64,000 bases of DNA from Hyalella azteca (Eukaryota > Arthropoda > Malacostraca > Amphipoda > Hyalellidae). Each line of letters starts with the position of its first letter. The first letter of the stretch is position 1. The stretch covers positions 1 through 64,000 of the forward strand of contig NW_025931486.1 in NCBI RefSeq assembly GCF_000764305.2. Reading direction: 5' to 3'. The notes below the pieces were generated by a model. That model worked only from the letters and a program-made list of their open reading frames with translations, was not told the origin of the DNA and ran no database searches. The translations under genes and the position numbers were made by a program. Shown piece by piece: positions 47,365-57,450 of the stretch.

Positions 47365-48012
47365 CACGGTAACGATGGTTTGCTGGTCACGGTAACGATG
47401 GTTCGCTGGTCACGGTAACGATGGTTCGCTGGTCACGGTAACGATGGTTCGCTGGTCACGGTAACGATGGTTTGCTGGTCACGGTAACGATGGTTCACTG
47501 GTCACGGTAACGATGGTTCGCTGGTCACGGTAACGATGGTTCGCTGGTCACGGTAACGATGGTTCGCTGGTCACGGTAACGATGGTTCGCTGGTCACTGT
47601 AACGATGGTTGGCTGGTCACGGTAACGATGTTTCGCTGGTCACGGTAACGATAGTTCGCTGGTCACGGTAACGATGGTTCGTTGGCCACGGTAACGATGG
47701 TTCGCTGGTCACGGTAACGATGGTTTGCTGGTCACGGTAACGATGGTTCGCTGGTCACGGTAACGATGGTTCATTGGTCACGGTAACGATGGTTCATTGG
47801 TCACGGTAACGATAGCTCACTGGTCACGGTAACGATGGTTCGGTGGTCACGGTAACGATGGTTCGCTGGTCACGGCAACGATGGTTCGCTGGTCACGGTA
47901 ACGATGGTTCGCTGGTCACGGTAACGATGGTTCGCTGGTCACGGTAACTGGTCACGGTAACGATGGTTCGGTGGTCACGGTAATGATGGTTCGGTGGTCA
48001 CGGTAACGGTAA
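47365..48012 (+). repeat. 23-bp intronic minisatellite containing a 5' splice-site motif
   Basis: About 29 copies of CACGGTAACGATGGTTCGCT plus GGT at 23-bp spacing. There is one shortened unit near 47940 and a few point variants. Every unit contains CACGGTAACGAT or a near version, which is also the exon H donor. Confidence 0.95.
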
Positions 48013-48575
48013 TTACTGTACTTTACAGTAATTTCCGTAACAGTCCAGTGTGTACAGTAACGGTAATTACTGTACATACTGTACTGTACTTTACTGTATA
48101 CTAAAGGGTGATGGCTTCTTCTAATTGAAGGATCACGATTCTTTCTAATTAAATGTTCATGCTAAATCTTATGTTGAAGATCTTTGGCAACTTCTAATTG
48201 AAAGTTCACTGTATGTTATGGCCAAAGGTTATCAATACATTTTATTAGAGATTCAAGGTCCTTTTTGCAGATCAAGGAGACAGGTTCAAATAGCCAAACT
48301 AAAGCTTTATCACATCCACTTCACATAAAGCTAGAGTCAACTCTGAACCTCAATTCTATTGTAATCGTTACAAACTTGAAATTTACACTTATTTGCACCT
48401 CAAATCAATTCAAATTATACCTTGAATCCTGGCTGATTCCTTACTTAATTTCTTTCCTCTAATCGTATTTTATTCCTTATTCCTACTCGCATCTAAAACT
48501 ATTTCAAATCGTACCATGAATTAAAACTTAAACTCATGTCGCTGCATTTAAACGCGCGGCGTTCCGGTGCCTCAG
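48013..48575 (+). other. End of cadherin intron H-I
   Basis: Begins with short palindromic duplications around ACGGTAATTACTGTAC (48005-48078), perhaps derived from the minisatellite, then ordinary intron. Confidence 0.5.
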
Positions 48576-48813
48576 GTGAACGTCGACGACGTGAACGACA
48601 ACCCTCCCTTCCTGCTGGGGGGGTCCAGAGTGCAGCTCCCCCCCATGGCAGGGGGCAGCGATGGTGGAGGGCTGGGGTTGCCTGCAGGGTCAAGGGTTCC
48701 CTTCACCTTAACCCTAGACGACCCTGACGACTGGTCTCAGGGTCATGGCCCGCCCTTTCATCTCGACCCTCATCTCACGGCTGATGCTGGGTACAGGGTT
48801 AGCTTCTACCCGG
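48576..48813 (+). CDS. Cadherin exon I: DVNDN linker and start of the last EC repeat
   Basis: Phase 0 to phase 1. VNVDDVNDNPPFLLGG, VPFTLTLDDPDDWSQGHGPP, FHLDPHLT, YRVSFYP. LDDPDDW...GHGPPF is typical of the last EC repeat of arthropod type III classical cadherins. A Gly-rich loop (GGSDGGGLGLPAG) precedes it. The acceptor is CCTCAG|GTG and the donor CCGG|GTGAGT. It joins exon J as YPG-RASAGGG. Confidence 0.9.
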
Positions 48814-49361
48814 GTGAGTAAAGTCAACCAGGTTTTGATTGAACATTTTATCAGCATTTGTGATCATCAAGTTCACAGAACATAACTGAATAGTTCTATT
48901 GTAGCGAGACTTTGTTATTATTGTAATGTTATTGTTATTATTGTTATGTTATTGTTTTGGCCGCACTTGAAACCAATTTTACCAGCCGCTGGACTGCTCC
49001 TAAAGCGACTAGAAATAAAGATGTAAATACGTACCTTTCTTCGTATGTAACAGCGAAATAACCAGTTGCCAGACACCAACTTTTCTATAATTGTATAGAG
49101 ATTCATTAAGCTTAAGTTTGCTAGTCGTATTATTCACGTTCGAGTCCATATGAACTTTTAATGAGGTTTTGAAATTCTATTAGATTTATTAATACGAGTG
49201 TTTCCTTCAGCCTGAATTACTGAAGTTTTTCAGTCATCCACGTAGCCTACGCTACGTGGCCCACTAACAGATACCCTGAAATATTAATACAGCTCATTAC
49301 CCCCGCTTCACTATTACAATTACTTCGTGTCGAGTGCTACTGAAGAAACACCATTGATCAG
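48814..49361 (+). other. Cadherin intron I-J
   Basis: Ordinary intron with a TTATTGTTATTATTG-like simple repeat at about 48914-48956. Confidence 0.5.
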
Positions 49362-49573
49362 GACGAGCGTCTGCTGGTGGAGGGGTTGTGGTGGCAGCTG
49401 AACTGCTGACACTGAGGCCACTCAGTGCAGCTGTGTCAGTGCCACTGACATTGTCAGACGCTGGTTCACCGCCTATGCGACGGCAGATGACGCTGACTCT
49501 GGTGCCTCACTCAGCTGAGTCAGCTCATCGAGACGTCAGCCTCGTTAAGATTGCCACCGTCGTGTCAGCTCAC
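49362..49573 (+). CDS. Cadherin exon J: end of the last EC repeat
   Basis: Phase 1 to phase 0. VVVAAELLTLRPLSAAVSV, PLTLSDAGSPPMRRQMTLTL, then SLVKIATVVSAH. LSDAGSPPM..Q.TLTL is the final strand pair of the membrane-proximal EC repeat. No DVNDN linker follows, as expected where EC repeats give way to the PCCD. The acceptor is GATCAG|GA and the donor CAC|GTGAGT. Confidence 0.85.
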
Positions 49574-49935
49574 GTGAGTATATCTCATGCCTGGCGTTAT
49601 TGTTGCTGATAATTGAAGTTTATATTGCTGACGAGTAACACTAATAGTCATGGCTGTCTTGAGAGTAGCTCACATTTATAAATGTAAATTACAGTCATGA
49701 GTATAACAGACAGTTGGGAGTACATCTGGTAGTTATGAATCCCGCTGACGTAAATGAGTACAGCTGACAAAGTCAAGTACACACATTATTATCTAATTAC
49801 GATTCTCTAAACAATTATCGGTGAGTTGAAGCAGATCTTTTGAGATTTAATTGCTCGTGTTATTATAATATTTTAATTGTTTAGTACGTCTTTGTTGTAT
49901 GAATATGGAATTCAGTATTTAAGAACATTCTGCAG
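49574..49935 (+). other. Cadherin intron J-K
   Basis: Short ordinary intron. Confidence 0.5.
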
Positions 49936-50225
49936 GCGGCCCCTCCAGCTCCCCTCGGGCGTCTCCCTCGCCTGCCCTTCCCTGGCGACTCAACGCAACG
50001 CCACGGAACCGACACTGAAACGGATAATGTATCCTCACTATTCAGGGATAAATTCAGGTTCAACTTCGATGAACCTGACCCTGTGACTGGGAAATCCTTG
50101 GATAATTATAGCCGTGGATTAGATAAATTCAGCGCTCGAATTACATGGCAGGGATCTAATTCAGGAATCCGCCTGGATAGCGACTCAGGATTGTTGCTGC
50201 TGGATCCTGCAGCTGGGCTGGGACG
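49936..50225 (+). CDS. Cadherin exon K: start of PCCD-like NC region
   Basis: Phase 0 to phase 2. A Pro/Arg-rich opening (APPAPLGRLPRLPFPGDS) is followed by FRFNFDEPDPVTGKSL, ITWQGSNSGIRLDSDSGLLL and LDPAAGLGR. The FRLD..SG.L.L pattern matches the non-calcium-binding NC module of type III cadherins. The donor is GGACG|GTGGGT, completed as Arg by exon L. Confidence 0.75.
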
Positions 50226-50655
50226 GTGGGTGTATTTATGAATATTTTTAATGTAAATTAATAAATGAATTAAAATTTCTGTTTATTCCGATCATTTGTC
50301 TTTCACAGTATTATGCAATTTGGCGCTGATAGAATAACGGCGAGCACGATTTTTTTTATGTAGCCTGAAAGGAATTTTTTGATGTGTGATGAGAACTTTA
50401 CTGCCCCATTCATACCCGACTCGAAAATATGTCTTGTCAATATGCTGATCAGAATTTCATACGGCAATAACTTCTCAATTCAACACTTCAACTATGTTTC
50501 CGTTGCAAAGTGCCTCCGCTTTCCCCACTGTGTGCTTGAGTTCTTATTTGCAACTGTTAAGATTGCAGTCTATCCCAAGAGCCACGGCTCAGTTGTGCTT
50601 TAACAGATTATTTTATTTCGTGGAGATCATTTCTTCGACTTGTGTCCACTTGCAG
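50226..50655 (+). other. Cadherin intron K-L
   Basis: Ordinary intron. Confidence 0.5.
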
Positions 50656-50815
50656 GCATGAAGCGAAGCTGCTTCTCTCGTCAGCGTCGGGCGAAGCGCA
50701 CGAGCTGACTGTTTACGCTGACGTCAGCAGCGTCGGAGTTGCTGACGCGCTGAAATCTACACCAATCGACCTCGCCATCCTGCCTCACGAGCTCCTGACG
50801 AGTGCTGACGCTGAG
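50656..50815 (+). CDS. Cadherin exon L: NC region
   Basis: Phase 2 to phase 0. HEAKLLLSSASGEAHELTVY, ADVSSVGVADALKSTPIDL, ILPHELLTSADAE. The layout (Y.L.V.V.D...V...I.F.....E.F) corresponds to the end of the NC beta-module and the start of its helical segment. The acceptor is TTGCAG|GCATG and the donor GAG|GTGAGT. Confidence 0.75.
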
Positions 50816-50888
50816 GTGAGTGATGACTTTGATGTAGTCTACGATGAGAATTTTGACTTTGAACATTTTAAATTGTATAATGACCGTC

Positions 50889-51039
50889 CTGGGGCCATAC
50901 TTTCAAAACTCGCTAAGTGAACGTAATTACTTACGCTCTATTTTCTTGTCTATGATTGGTGGATTTGGCTTGAAAGGCCTTCAATGATTGGCGGATGAAC
51001 TTACGATCTCTTGACTTTTTTTGAAAGTATTGGCCCTGG
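50889..51039. mobile_element. MITE M1 copy 3, filling intron L-M
   Basis: Inverted ends CTGGGGCCATACTTTCAAAA and TTTTGAAAGTATTGGCCCTGG; reverse orientation relative to the copy at 8254. It occupies about 150 of the 248 bp of the intron. Its right end is 24 nt before the exon M acceptor. Confidence 0.85.
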
Positions 51040-51063
51040 TAACACCATTAAAAAACCTTCCAG

Positions 51064-51321
51064 GAACCAAACTCAGAATCTCCTATGGACCGTCTCATTA
51101 GGCTGCTGAATCAGCATCTTGCTGACTACTCAGAATTATCAAGGACAGACTCCACAAAGTCGCACGATATGTCAGCCATTCAGCCACACGTCATGGTTGT
51201 GGCTGTAGAAACCATACGGCGCAACCATGACAGCCACACCAGAGTGTGGCTCCTTCAACAGTCACCTGAAAGACACCTCAGATTTGCCCTTGAGCCTCTA
51301 ATATTCCAGCATCAACACGAG
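51064..51321 (+). CDS. Cadherin exon M: NC region, helical and sheet segment
   Basis: 86 codons, phase 0 at both ends: MDRLIRLLNQHLADYSEL, IQPHVMVVAVETIRRNHDS, TRVWLLQQSPERHLRFAL and FQHQHE. A helix with F/L spacing, then a strand (V.VVAVE), then H..E leading into exon N follows the NC pattern seen in CadN-type proteins. The acceptor is TTCCAG|GAA and the donor GAG|GTGAGC. Confidence 0.75.
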
Positions 51322-51419
51322 GTGAGCTAAAATAATCGTCTCGAAATAGTGAATAGCTTGCTGGAATTTATGCAATATTTACTGCCCCTACTCTTCTACG
51401 TACGGTCGTGGCACGGCAG

Positions 51420-51607
51420 ATCGAGGCCGAAGTCGGTGCGGCTGTGTTGGACGCGGGCGTTTCGGCGCTGGGCGACTGCGCGTCTCGACGAGTTGCGTGC
51501 CGCTGTTGCTGCCGCGACCGCGCGGCGCTGGACCAGCGCTGGCACCTCGCGGATGCCGGCGCTCGCAGCCACGCCGGGCCTTCCCTGCGTATAGAATCTT
51601 CGTGCAG
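51420..51607 (+). CDS. Cadherin exon N: end of NC and Cys-rich CE region
   Basis: Phase 0 to phase 2. IEAEVGAAVLDAGVSALGDC, then ASRRVACRCCCRD and SLRIESSC. HxxEIE..VG..V...G...C followed by clustered cysteines is the NC-to-CE junction of type III cadherins. CRCCC is denser in Cys than usual. The region is very GC-rich. The acceptor GGCAG|ATC has a weak pyrimidine tract, and the donor is GCAG|GTGAAA. Confidence 0.75.
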
Positions 51608-52232
51608 GTGAAAGAATACACCTGTGCGTTTGTACCCAAATAGTTCAATAATTGTTTTTTTTATTGTTGAAAGTGCTTTATTTTATCACGTTTATTTCAA
51701 AGTCGTGACATTTTTTCACCTGTTTTGTTAAAAAAAACAAACGTCGTCATGTTTACTCGCGTTTGTGCACGTCAAAAACGAAACTTACTCTTCGTTAATT
51801 TAGATTATCAAACAATTTCGAAGCTAATAGTTGAATACTCGTACCAAATTATAACCAGTATATTAAGATCAACCTATTTGAAAAAGCTATTGCATAATTC
51901 ACACATCAGTTTAGGAACAATTATAAAAACGTCAAAGGTCTCATAATTCTTCAAACCAGACCGAAATCTTTCGAGTTTTTAATATCATCAGGAATTCTAT
52001 CCTATTTTAAATCAATGAATAGTTCCTTAATTGGTCGTTATACCTAATATTCGAAACACGTAATTTTACGAAAAACGGAAAGATAAGCTAATTAGTTCAT
52101 TAATAAATATATAACGCAGACGAATTTTACATGAATGAGCATCATCCATAAGCTGTATATATTGTTGTGATCGGCATACCGTATAATAATTGTTTGTTTA
52201 GTTGCATTAGATTTACTGCAATTTTCGCGTTC
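51608..52232 (+). other. Start of 11.5-kb cadherin intron N-O
   Basis: AT-rich; no feature recognised. Confidence 0.5.
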
Positions 52233-52393
52233 AGCGCGGGGTAATGTTGTATTACTTGTTGCCATTGATCATTACTCTAAGTTTTTGATAGCGGTTCCCC
52301 TGAGGAACAAAACGGCGCGCACCGTGTCGGAAGCGTTCCAAAATGTTGTATTACAAATTATAATCGAAACTTCAAGTCTTCCTTGGCAATAAA
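52233..52393 (+). pseudogene. Gypsy-type integrase fragment
   Basis: One frame reads NVVLLVAIDHYSKFLIAVPL, then RNKTARTVSEAF and QNVVL before a stop. DHYSKF..A.PL.N.TA..V..AF is the core integrase (rve) sequence around the first catalytic Asp in Gypsy/BEL-type LTR retrotransposons. Only about 50 codons survive. Confidence 0.7.
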
Positions 52394-52559
52394 GGCAATA
52401 ATCCTAAGACTGTTCAGTTCACAAGTTTAAGAATGACATTTGAAGTTGCACTGTATCCCAGAGGTTAAATTTTTGTTTCGCATCCACAAAACATTGCTCC
52501 AATATCCATAAAAATTTAAAAGTGGCAATAATAACCATTCCGCATTTCCTGAAGAAAGT

Positions 52560-52960
52560 TTGAGCGCTGTTTTCAATAATTATTCTTCAGTAGAGAGATC
52601 AAGCCTTCGCGGACCAATCATCGCGAGCCTGCCTTGTGCCTCTCTCTCGCTTCGAATCACCGACATGTGGAACAGCCTCCCCGATGACATCGTTGGCGCT
52701 CCAAGTATGAGCGCGTTCAAGAACAGACTAGATAAAGCTAAGGAAAAATATATGTTCAGATTTGAAATGCCTAGCACCATATCGAACCTGGTGGAAGTCG
52801 AGTAGCTATTTCAAACTTTCGTCAGTCGTGAAAAGATAGGGTCAAATGACACGATATTAGATCTTCTGTGAACAAGGCACGAAAAGGAAAAGAATCGGCG
52901 ACAGGCCACATCAGGCCAACACTGCAGCGCCGAGATCCCTATGTTATGTTATGTTATGTT
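52560..52960 (+). mobile_element. 3' end of a CR1/L2-like non-LTR retrotransposon
   Basis: The frame 52560-52805 ends with SLSLRITDMWNSLPDDIVGA and SMSAFKNRLDK, the C-terminal tail of ORF2 in CR1/L2/Jockey-like elements. A short 3' untranslated stretch leads to a (TATGT)n run at about 52938-52960, the kind of simple-repeat tail these elements end in. It is 5'-truncated. Confidence 0.75.
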
Positions 52961-53692
52961 TGTGCCAGATGTAAGTCTGCCACTAAATTTACATTGGCTC
53001 CCAATCTGTTTAATTCGACTTAAATAATAATTGTTTTACTTCATAAGTGTCGACCTATTGAACCCTTATTGTTTTCCTCCTCTAATGCTAACTGAAAAAG
53101 AGGGGATAAGTCCTTCCATGTTGACCAAGTCCACAGTTAACCCTGCAATCCTAAGTTATAAAAGAAAGGAACTGAAAACAAATTTTGATCATCAACTTTA
53201 TGCCCCTGAGTTTTCAGAGAATGAGAAAATTGAAAATATGAAAGTAAATGAAAGCATAGAATCAACTTAAAACTTTCAGCAGCGACGTTAGGTCTATGTA
53301 TTTATTTGGAAATATCTTTTAATATGTTTTCTCCTAATTTTTCCTTAAGGAGGAGTGCCGAATATGAGTATGAATATACATTTGTATGGATTTTTGTGTG
53401 GCTTCTACGCCATTTGAAAATCAAACGGTTTGTTTCCTCGAAGCGTCTGGTGAAAGTAGATGAAAGAAGCAGCTAAGGTGGAAGTCCTCGAGATCATAAT
53501 GAAAAAATAAACAGATGTTGCAAAAATATAGGATTCTTTCCTTATGTCGCAAATTTAAAGATATTTCTTTTTTGAAGAGCATACATTTAACATGTGAATA
53601 GAAATGTGCACGGCGGACAATGAGGGATTTTTGTTCATTATAGAATAATTGTATTTTTGTGGTTAAAGTTTCCGACTTTATAAAATATAAAN
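52961..53692 (+). other. Cadherin intron N-O
   Basis: No feature recognised. One undetermined base lies at 53692, at the border of the next tandem array, and may mark an assembly join. Confidence 0.45.
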
Positions 53693-53925
53693 CACCGACA
53701 CATGACTTGGCTGGTGCCGGGTGTGCCTGGCGCTGGTGCCTTGACACCGACACATGACTTGGCTGGTGCCGGGTGTGCCTGGCGCCGGTGCCTTGGCAGC
53801 GACACATGACTTGGCTGGTGCCGGTTGTGCTGCATGGCGCACGTGTCTTGACACATTCGCATGTTTTTTCTGTTGCCTAGCGTGCCTGGACGTTTGTGCC
53901 TTGACTCCTATACAATCCTGGCACC
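53693..53925. repeat. 52-bp minisatellite
   Basis: About 3.5 to 4 copies of a 52-bp unit starting CACCGACACATGACTTGGCT at 53693, 53745 and 53797, with a diverged fourth. The left edge abuts the undetermined base at 53692, so copies may be missing. Confidence 0.9.
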
Positions 53926-54564
53926 CTGGCCGCAGGTTTGGTCCTGTTCGAGAAGCTGATGTTCACGCAAGGCGGCCTGTAATAAAAATTGCTGGTAATA
54001 AACAGAATATAATAATTTCGCACACAAATGAATGAATAGACTGTTTCTATCAAAGTTCAATTATTTATTCAGTTTGGGCACCATATCGTTCATCGCATGA
54101 GTACCCACACCTTATTTCCATATTGCGGACAGCAATTCGTATCCCATATGTAACGATCACTCTCATAAATTCCGCTCACATTAATATTGCAGCCATGATC
54201 TATCCCGTCGTCAACACCAATCTAGTAAGCGGGCAAATATAAATTAGAATCGGATGAATTTTTATGACCAACTTCCGCGCGGGATGAGATTGCTTAAAGC
54301 AGCGTTAAATTCCCATCAGGTTCGACGATCAGTTTTGCCCAGAGGAGAAACGTCATTGCAGCAATATTAGGCGAGAAAGCTGTTGGACTTGGAGGCCATG
54401 TGTAAATCATGTTTACATCTGCCGCTTGAAATAGCTACAAGCATTCATTTCACGTTCTTATAAGTACAAACATGTGCAGAGGTGCAGCGCTGCGGCCGCA
54501 GCTTTGCTATATCGTAACTCCGAAGACAGCTAATGCATTTATAGTTCTTAATACTATAATAATT

Positions 54565-55420
54565 GGATTTTTGAACGATAGAATTTTTACTTATTATTTT
54601 TTTAATCTGATATTTATACTTTTTGAAAAAAATGTAATGGATTTAGTTTTAATTTTTTCAATGCTCACAAATTACCGAGAACCCGCTGCAAGGTTTTCTG
54701 TCTGATGATTCGCAGCTAAGTGACAGCCCTTAAACAACGCTCATATTCGTCCCTTGCTAAGTCATATTTCTTGTAAATGTGACAAATTTATTTCAAATTA
54801 GAGGAAGGCATATTTTTTTTAAATTTCCTGTTCATTTATCCAAATTTCTACGAAACCATCACAACTTTTTGCAATCCAAAGAAACTTTTTGCATACGCCA
54901 TTCGCAACGGTGTACGTACGTATATATTTCCAACAGTATATTCTGGCAAGTTGTATGACAGATCAATACAGGTTCCGAAAAAAGCGTTTTGATGTGGATT
55001 TTTGAACGATAGAATTTTTACTTATTATTTTTTTAATCTGATATTTATACTTTTTGAAAAAAATGTAATGGATTTAGTTTTAATTTTTTCCATGCTCTCG
55101 TAACACCGAGAACCCGCTGCAGGGCTGTCTGTCTGATGATCCGCAGCTCAGTTACATCCCTAAAACAACGCTCACAGTCGTCCTTTGCTAAGTCGTATTT
55201 CTTGTAAATGTGACAAATGTATATCAAATTTAGGACGGGATATTTTTTGCAAATTTCCTGTTCATTTTATCCATATTTCGACGAAACCACAACAACTTTT
55301 TGCATTCCAAAGAAACTATTTGCATACGCCATACGCAACGGTGTTCGTATTTCCAATAGTATATACTGGCAAGTTGTAAGACAGATCAATACAAGTTCCG
55401 AAATAGGCGTCTTGATGCCA
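54565..55420. repeat. Tandem duplication, 431-bp period
   Basis: Copy 1 starts at 54565 and copy 2 at 54996, both with GGATTTTTGAACGATAGAAT. They share blocks such as GAGAACCCGCTGCA, CAACTTTTTGCA and TACTGGCAAGTTGTA-like ends. There are scattered substitutions and small indels, so the duplication is not recent. Confidence 0.9.
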
Positions 55421-55705
55421 CCTATCGAGCAGTGCGCGACGACAGCATGTTCGTACGTCATCACTGGCAATAGGCCGTTGCTACAGCGATAATCATTTGC
55501 GCTGAACTATACCTCTGCCAATGCTGGTGCTGAGCATCGGCCTGTGTCGACCCGTAGGCCTCAAAACCTACTTAGCGTTCGTCTTGATCGCCAATGTGTG
55601 CAGCCGTGCCGCCGGCTATTGTTATATATTCGTTCGATGAATAACAAGGTTGAAGATTTTTTTCTGTTCTGTCGCTCGCGCTCACTAGATGTTGTCTTCC
55701 TGACC

Positions 55706-55848
55706 AGGGCCAATACTTTCAAAAAGGTTAAGAGATCGTAAGTTTATTAGCCAATCATTGACGGCCTTTCAAGCAAAATTCACCAATCATGGATAAGAAA
55801 ATAGAACGTAAGTACTTACGTTCACTAAGAGAATTTTGAAATGGCCCC
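55706..55848. mobile_element. MITE family M1, copy 4
   Basis: Inverted ends GGGCCAATACTTTCAAAA and TTTTGAAATGGCCCC; internal TTAGCCAATCATTGACGGCC and CGTAAGTACTTACG. Same orientation as the copy at 8254. Confidence 0.85.
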
Positions 55849-56458
55849 AAGAATTAGCACGAGGCTGACTCGGTTTGCACCGCGTGTCTACAAGCTGAAG
55901 GACTCCATGCAGGTAGTCGAGCGCACGCGGCCTCCCATGCAACCGAACAGCCTGGCGACGAATTACGATCGAGTAGAGGCGTGTTCCTTTCCATTCGTTT
56001 CATCGATCGTCGCGCTACCCACCAACCTTGATTTTTTGTAAAGGATGAGACACCCAAAAGACCGCTTGCCTTTCGCCCCGTTTGTTGTGTTTAGAAAATC
56101 CCAGACCAAATAAAGTTGGTTTTGTTATTATGTATACGAAAACGTGGTTAATATTCTTCTTTTATTGCTCGTTACTCCGACCATTCCAATTTCATATACC
56201 ACAAATCACAAGTGATTGTTTATTGTTGCACGGTAGTTTTGTTTCGCATCTTTAGTAAGATCATATCAGCTCCTTTTTCTTGTTATCGATGTTTTCTACT
56301 GTGTCTAGATCTTTAAAGGACGAGGACGCCATTTCATTACTCATCAGGCCCCTGTCTTTTTCAAGTATTTTTTGTTTTTAGTAATTAGTTTTATGCTTAT
56401 AGGAGGTTAACTAAGATATCCCGATCTTCGTTTTTTGTGATTAGTTGTCTGAGTTTTG
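55849..56458 (+). other. Cadherin intron N-O
   Basis: No supported feature. Confidence 0.4.
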
Positions 56459-57450
56459 ATTTTACCAAAAACTCGCACAGGTTCTTATTTCGTTCGTATG
56501 AGGTGCATGGTAGGCGGTATCGGGAAGAGTGATCGAAGATCCTCATCTTCTTCGATATGGTGCCAATGCTTCAACAGGGCTCGCCTCAGGCCGTCTGTTG
56601 ATGTCAGTGAGTTATATTTTGTTTTAAAGAACAGGTTTGCGTTGTTGTGAATGAAGTTCCATATAATTCATGGAAGTTGTTTTCATGAATCAGCTCTAGG
56701 CTTTTTCTGAAGTCCATCGTATTGAACTTTTTAATTTCATATGGGAAAATGCGGGCGTTGTAGGCCATAAGGTTTAAGTCGATTACTTCTTGCAGTGGAA
56801 TGTTAGTGCGCACGTGGACCCAATGTCCATTGACACTATTGAAGCACGTTTGGGCCTGATTTTAACGTTTTCAATAGATTTAGCATTTCATCACTGTCTC
56901 CCATATGTGTCTTTTGGATTTTTTACTATTGGATGCAGACAGTAATCCGCAAATTCACTTAGTTTTCACAAGATCCACCATAGGCCGATGACATAGGTTT
57001 TCCGTAAAAATTACATCTTTTTGTGTATCTTCGGCAGCATATATATGGTTGGTGTCCTCAAATCTTCCCGTTTCTGTTTTAGGAACGCGTATGTTTTTGA
57101 GTTTATTTGTCCTGAGTTTTTCAGTTCCAAGCACTTCAACTGAACTATTTGATGGAGCAGGTCCATTGAGTTAATATACCGTACTTTTCTGTAGTGTCAG
57201 GTCACGAGGTGCTTCTCGTCAGTTGATATATAGACCTCCCGCCTTATATACTATGTCGGCTGCGCGCCCTTTATCCGCTGGTTTGATGATTATGTTTTGA
57301 TTGTTCTGTATAGACGTCAGCGAAAACTTCTCCCTGTGGGATAGATTTTTTTCAACTACCTGGGTTTCTTTTTTTCTTAGTTGAACTTTAGCTATGTTAT
57401 AATTGAAAGCGTCACGAAGAACAGTTAAATCGTCAGTTCAAAAAATTTCA
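56459..57450 (-). pseudogene. Penelope-like reverse transcriptase remnant with internal deletion
   Basis: On the minus strand from high to low coordinates: QNIIIKPADKGRAADIV (about 57310-57260, the conserved N-terminal RT block), then TNIPLQEVIDL, PYEIKKFNTM and LELIHENNFHELYGTSF (56813-56640). RALLKHWHHIEEDEDLRSLF follows (about 56590-56520, the thumb-like end). The palm segment with the catalytic Asp pair, expected between the last two blocks, is missing, and frameshifts and stops are present. It is a dead Penelope-like element. Confidence 0.7.

Noticed and set aside
51388..51648. Minus-strand Arg/Pro-rich frame
   Set aside because: Shadow of GC-rich exon N.
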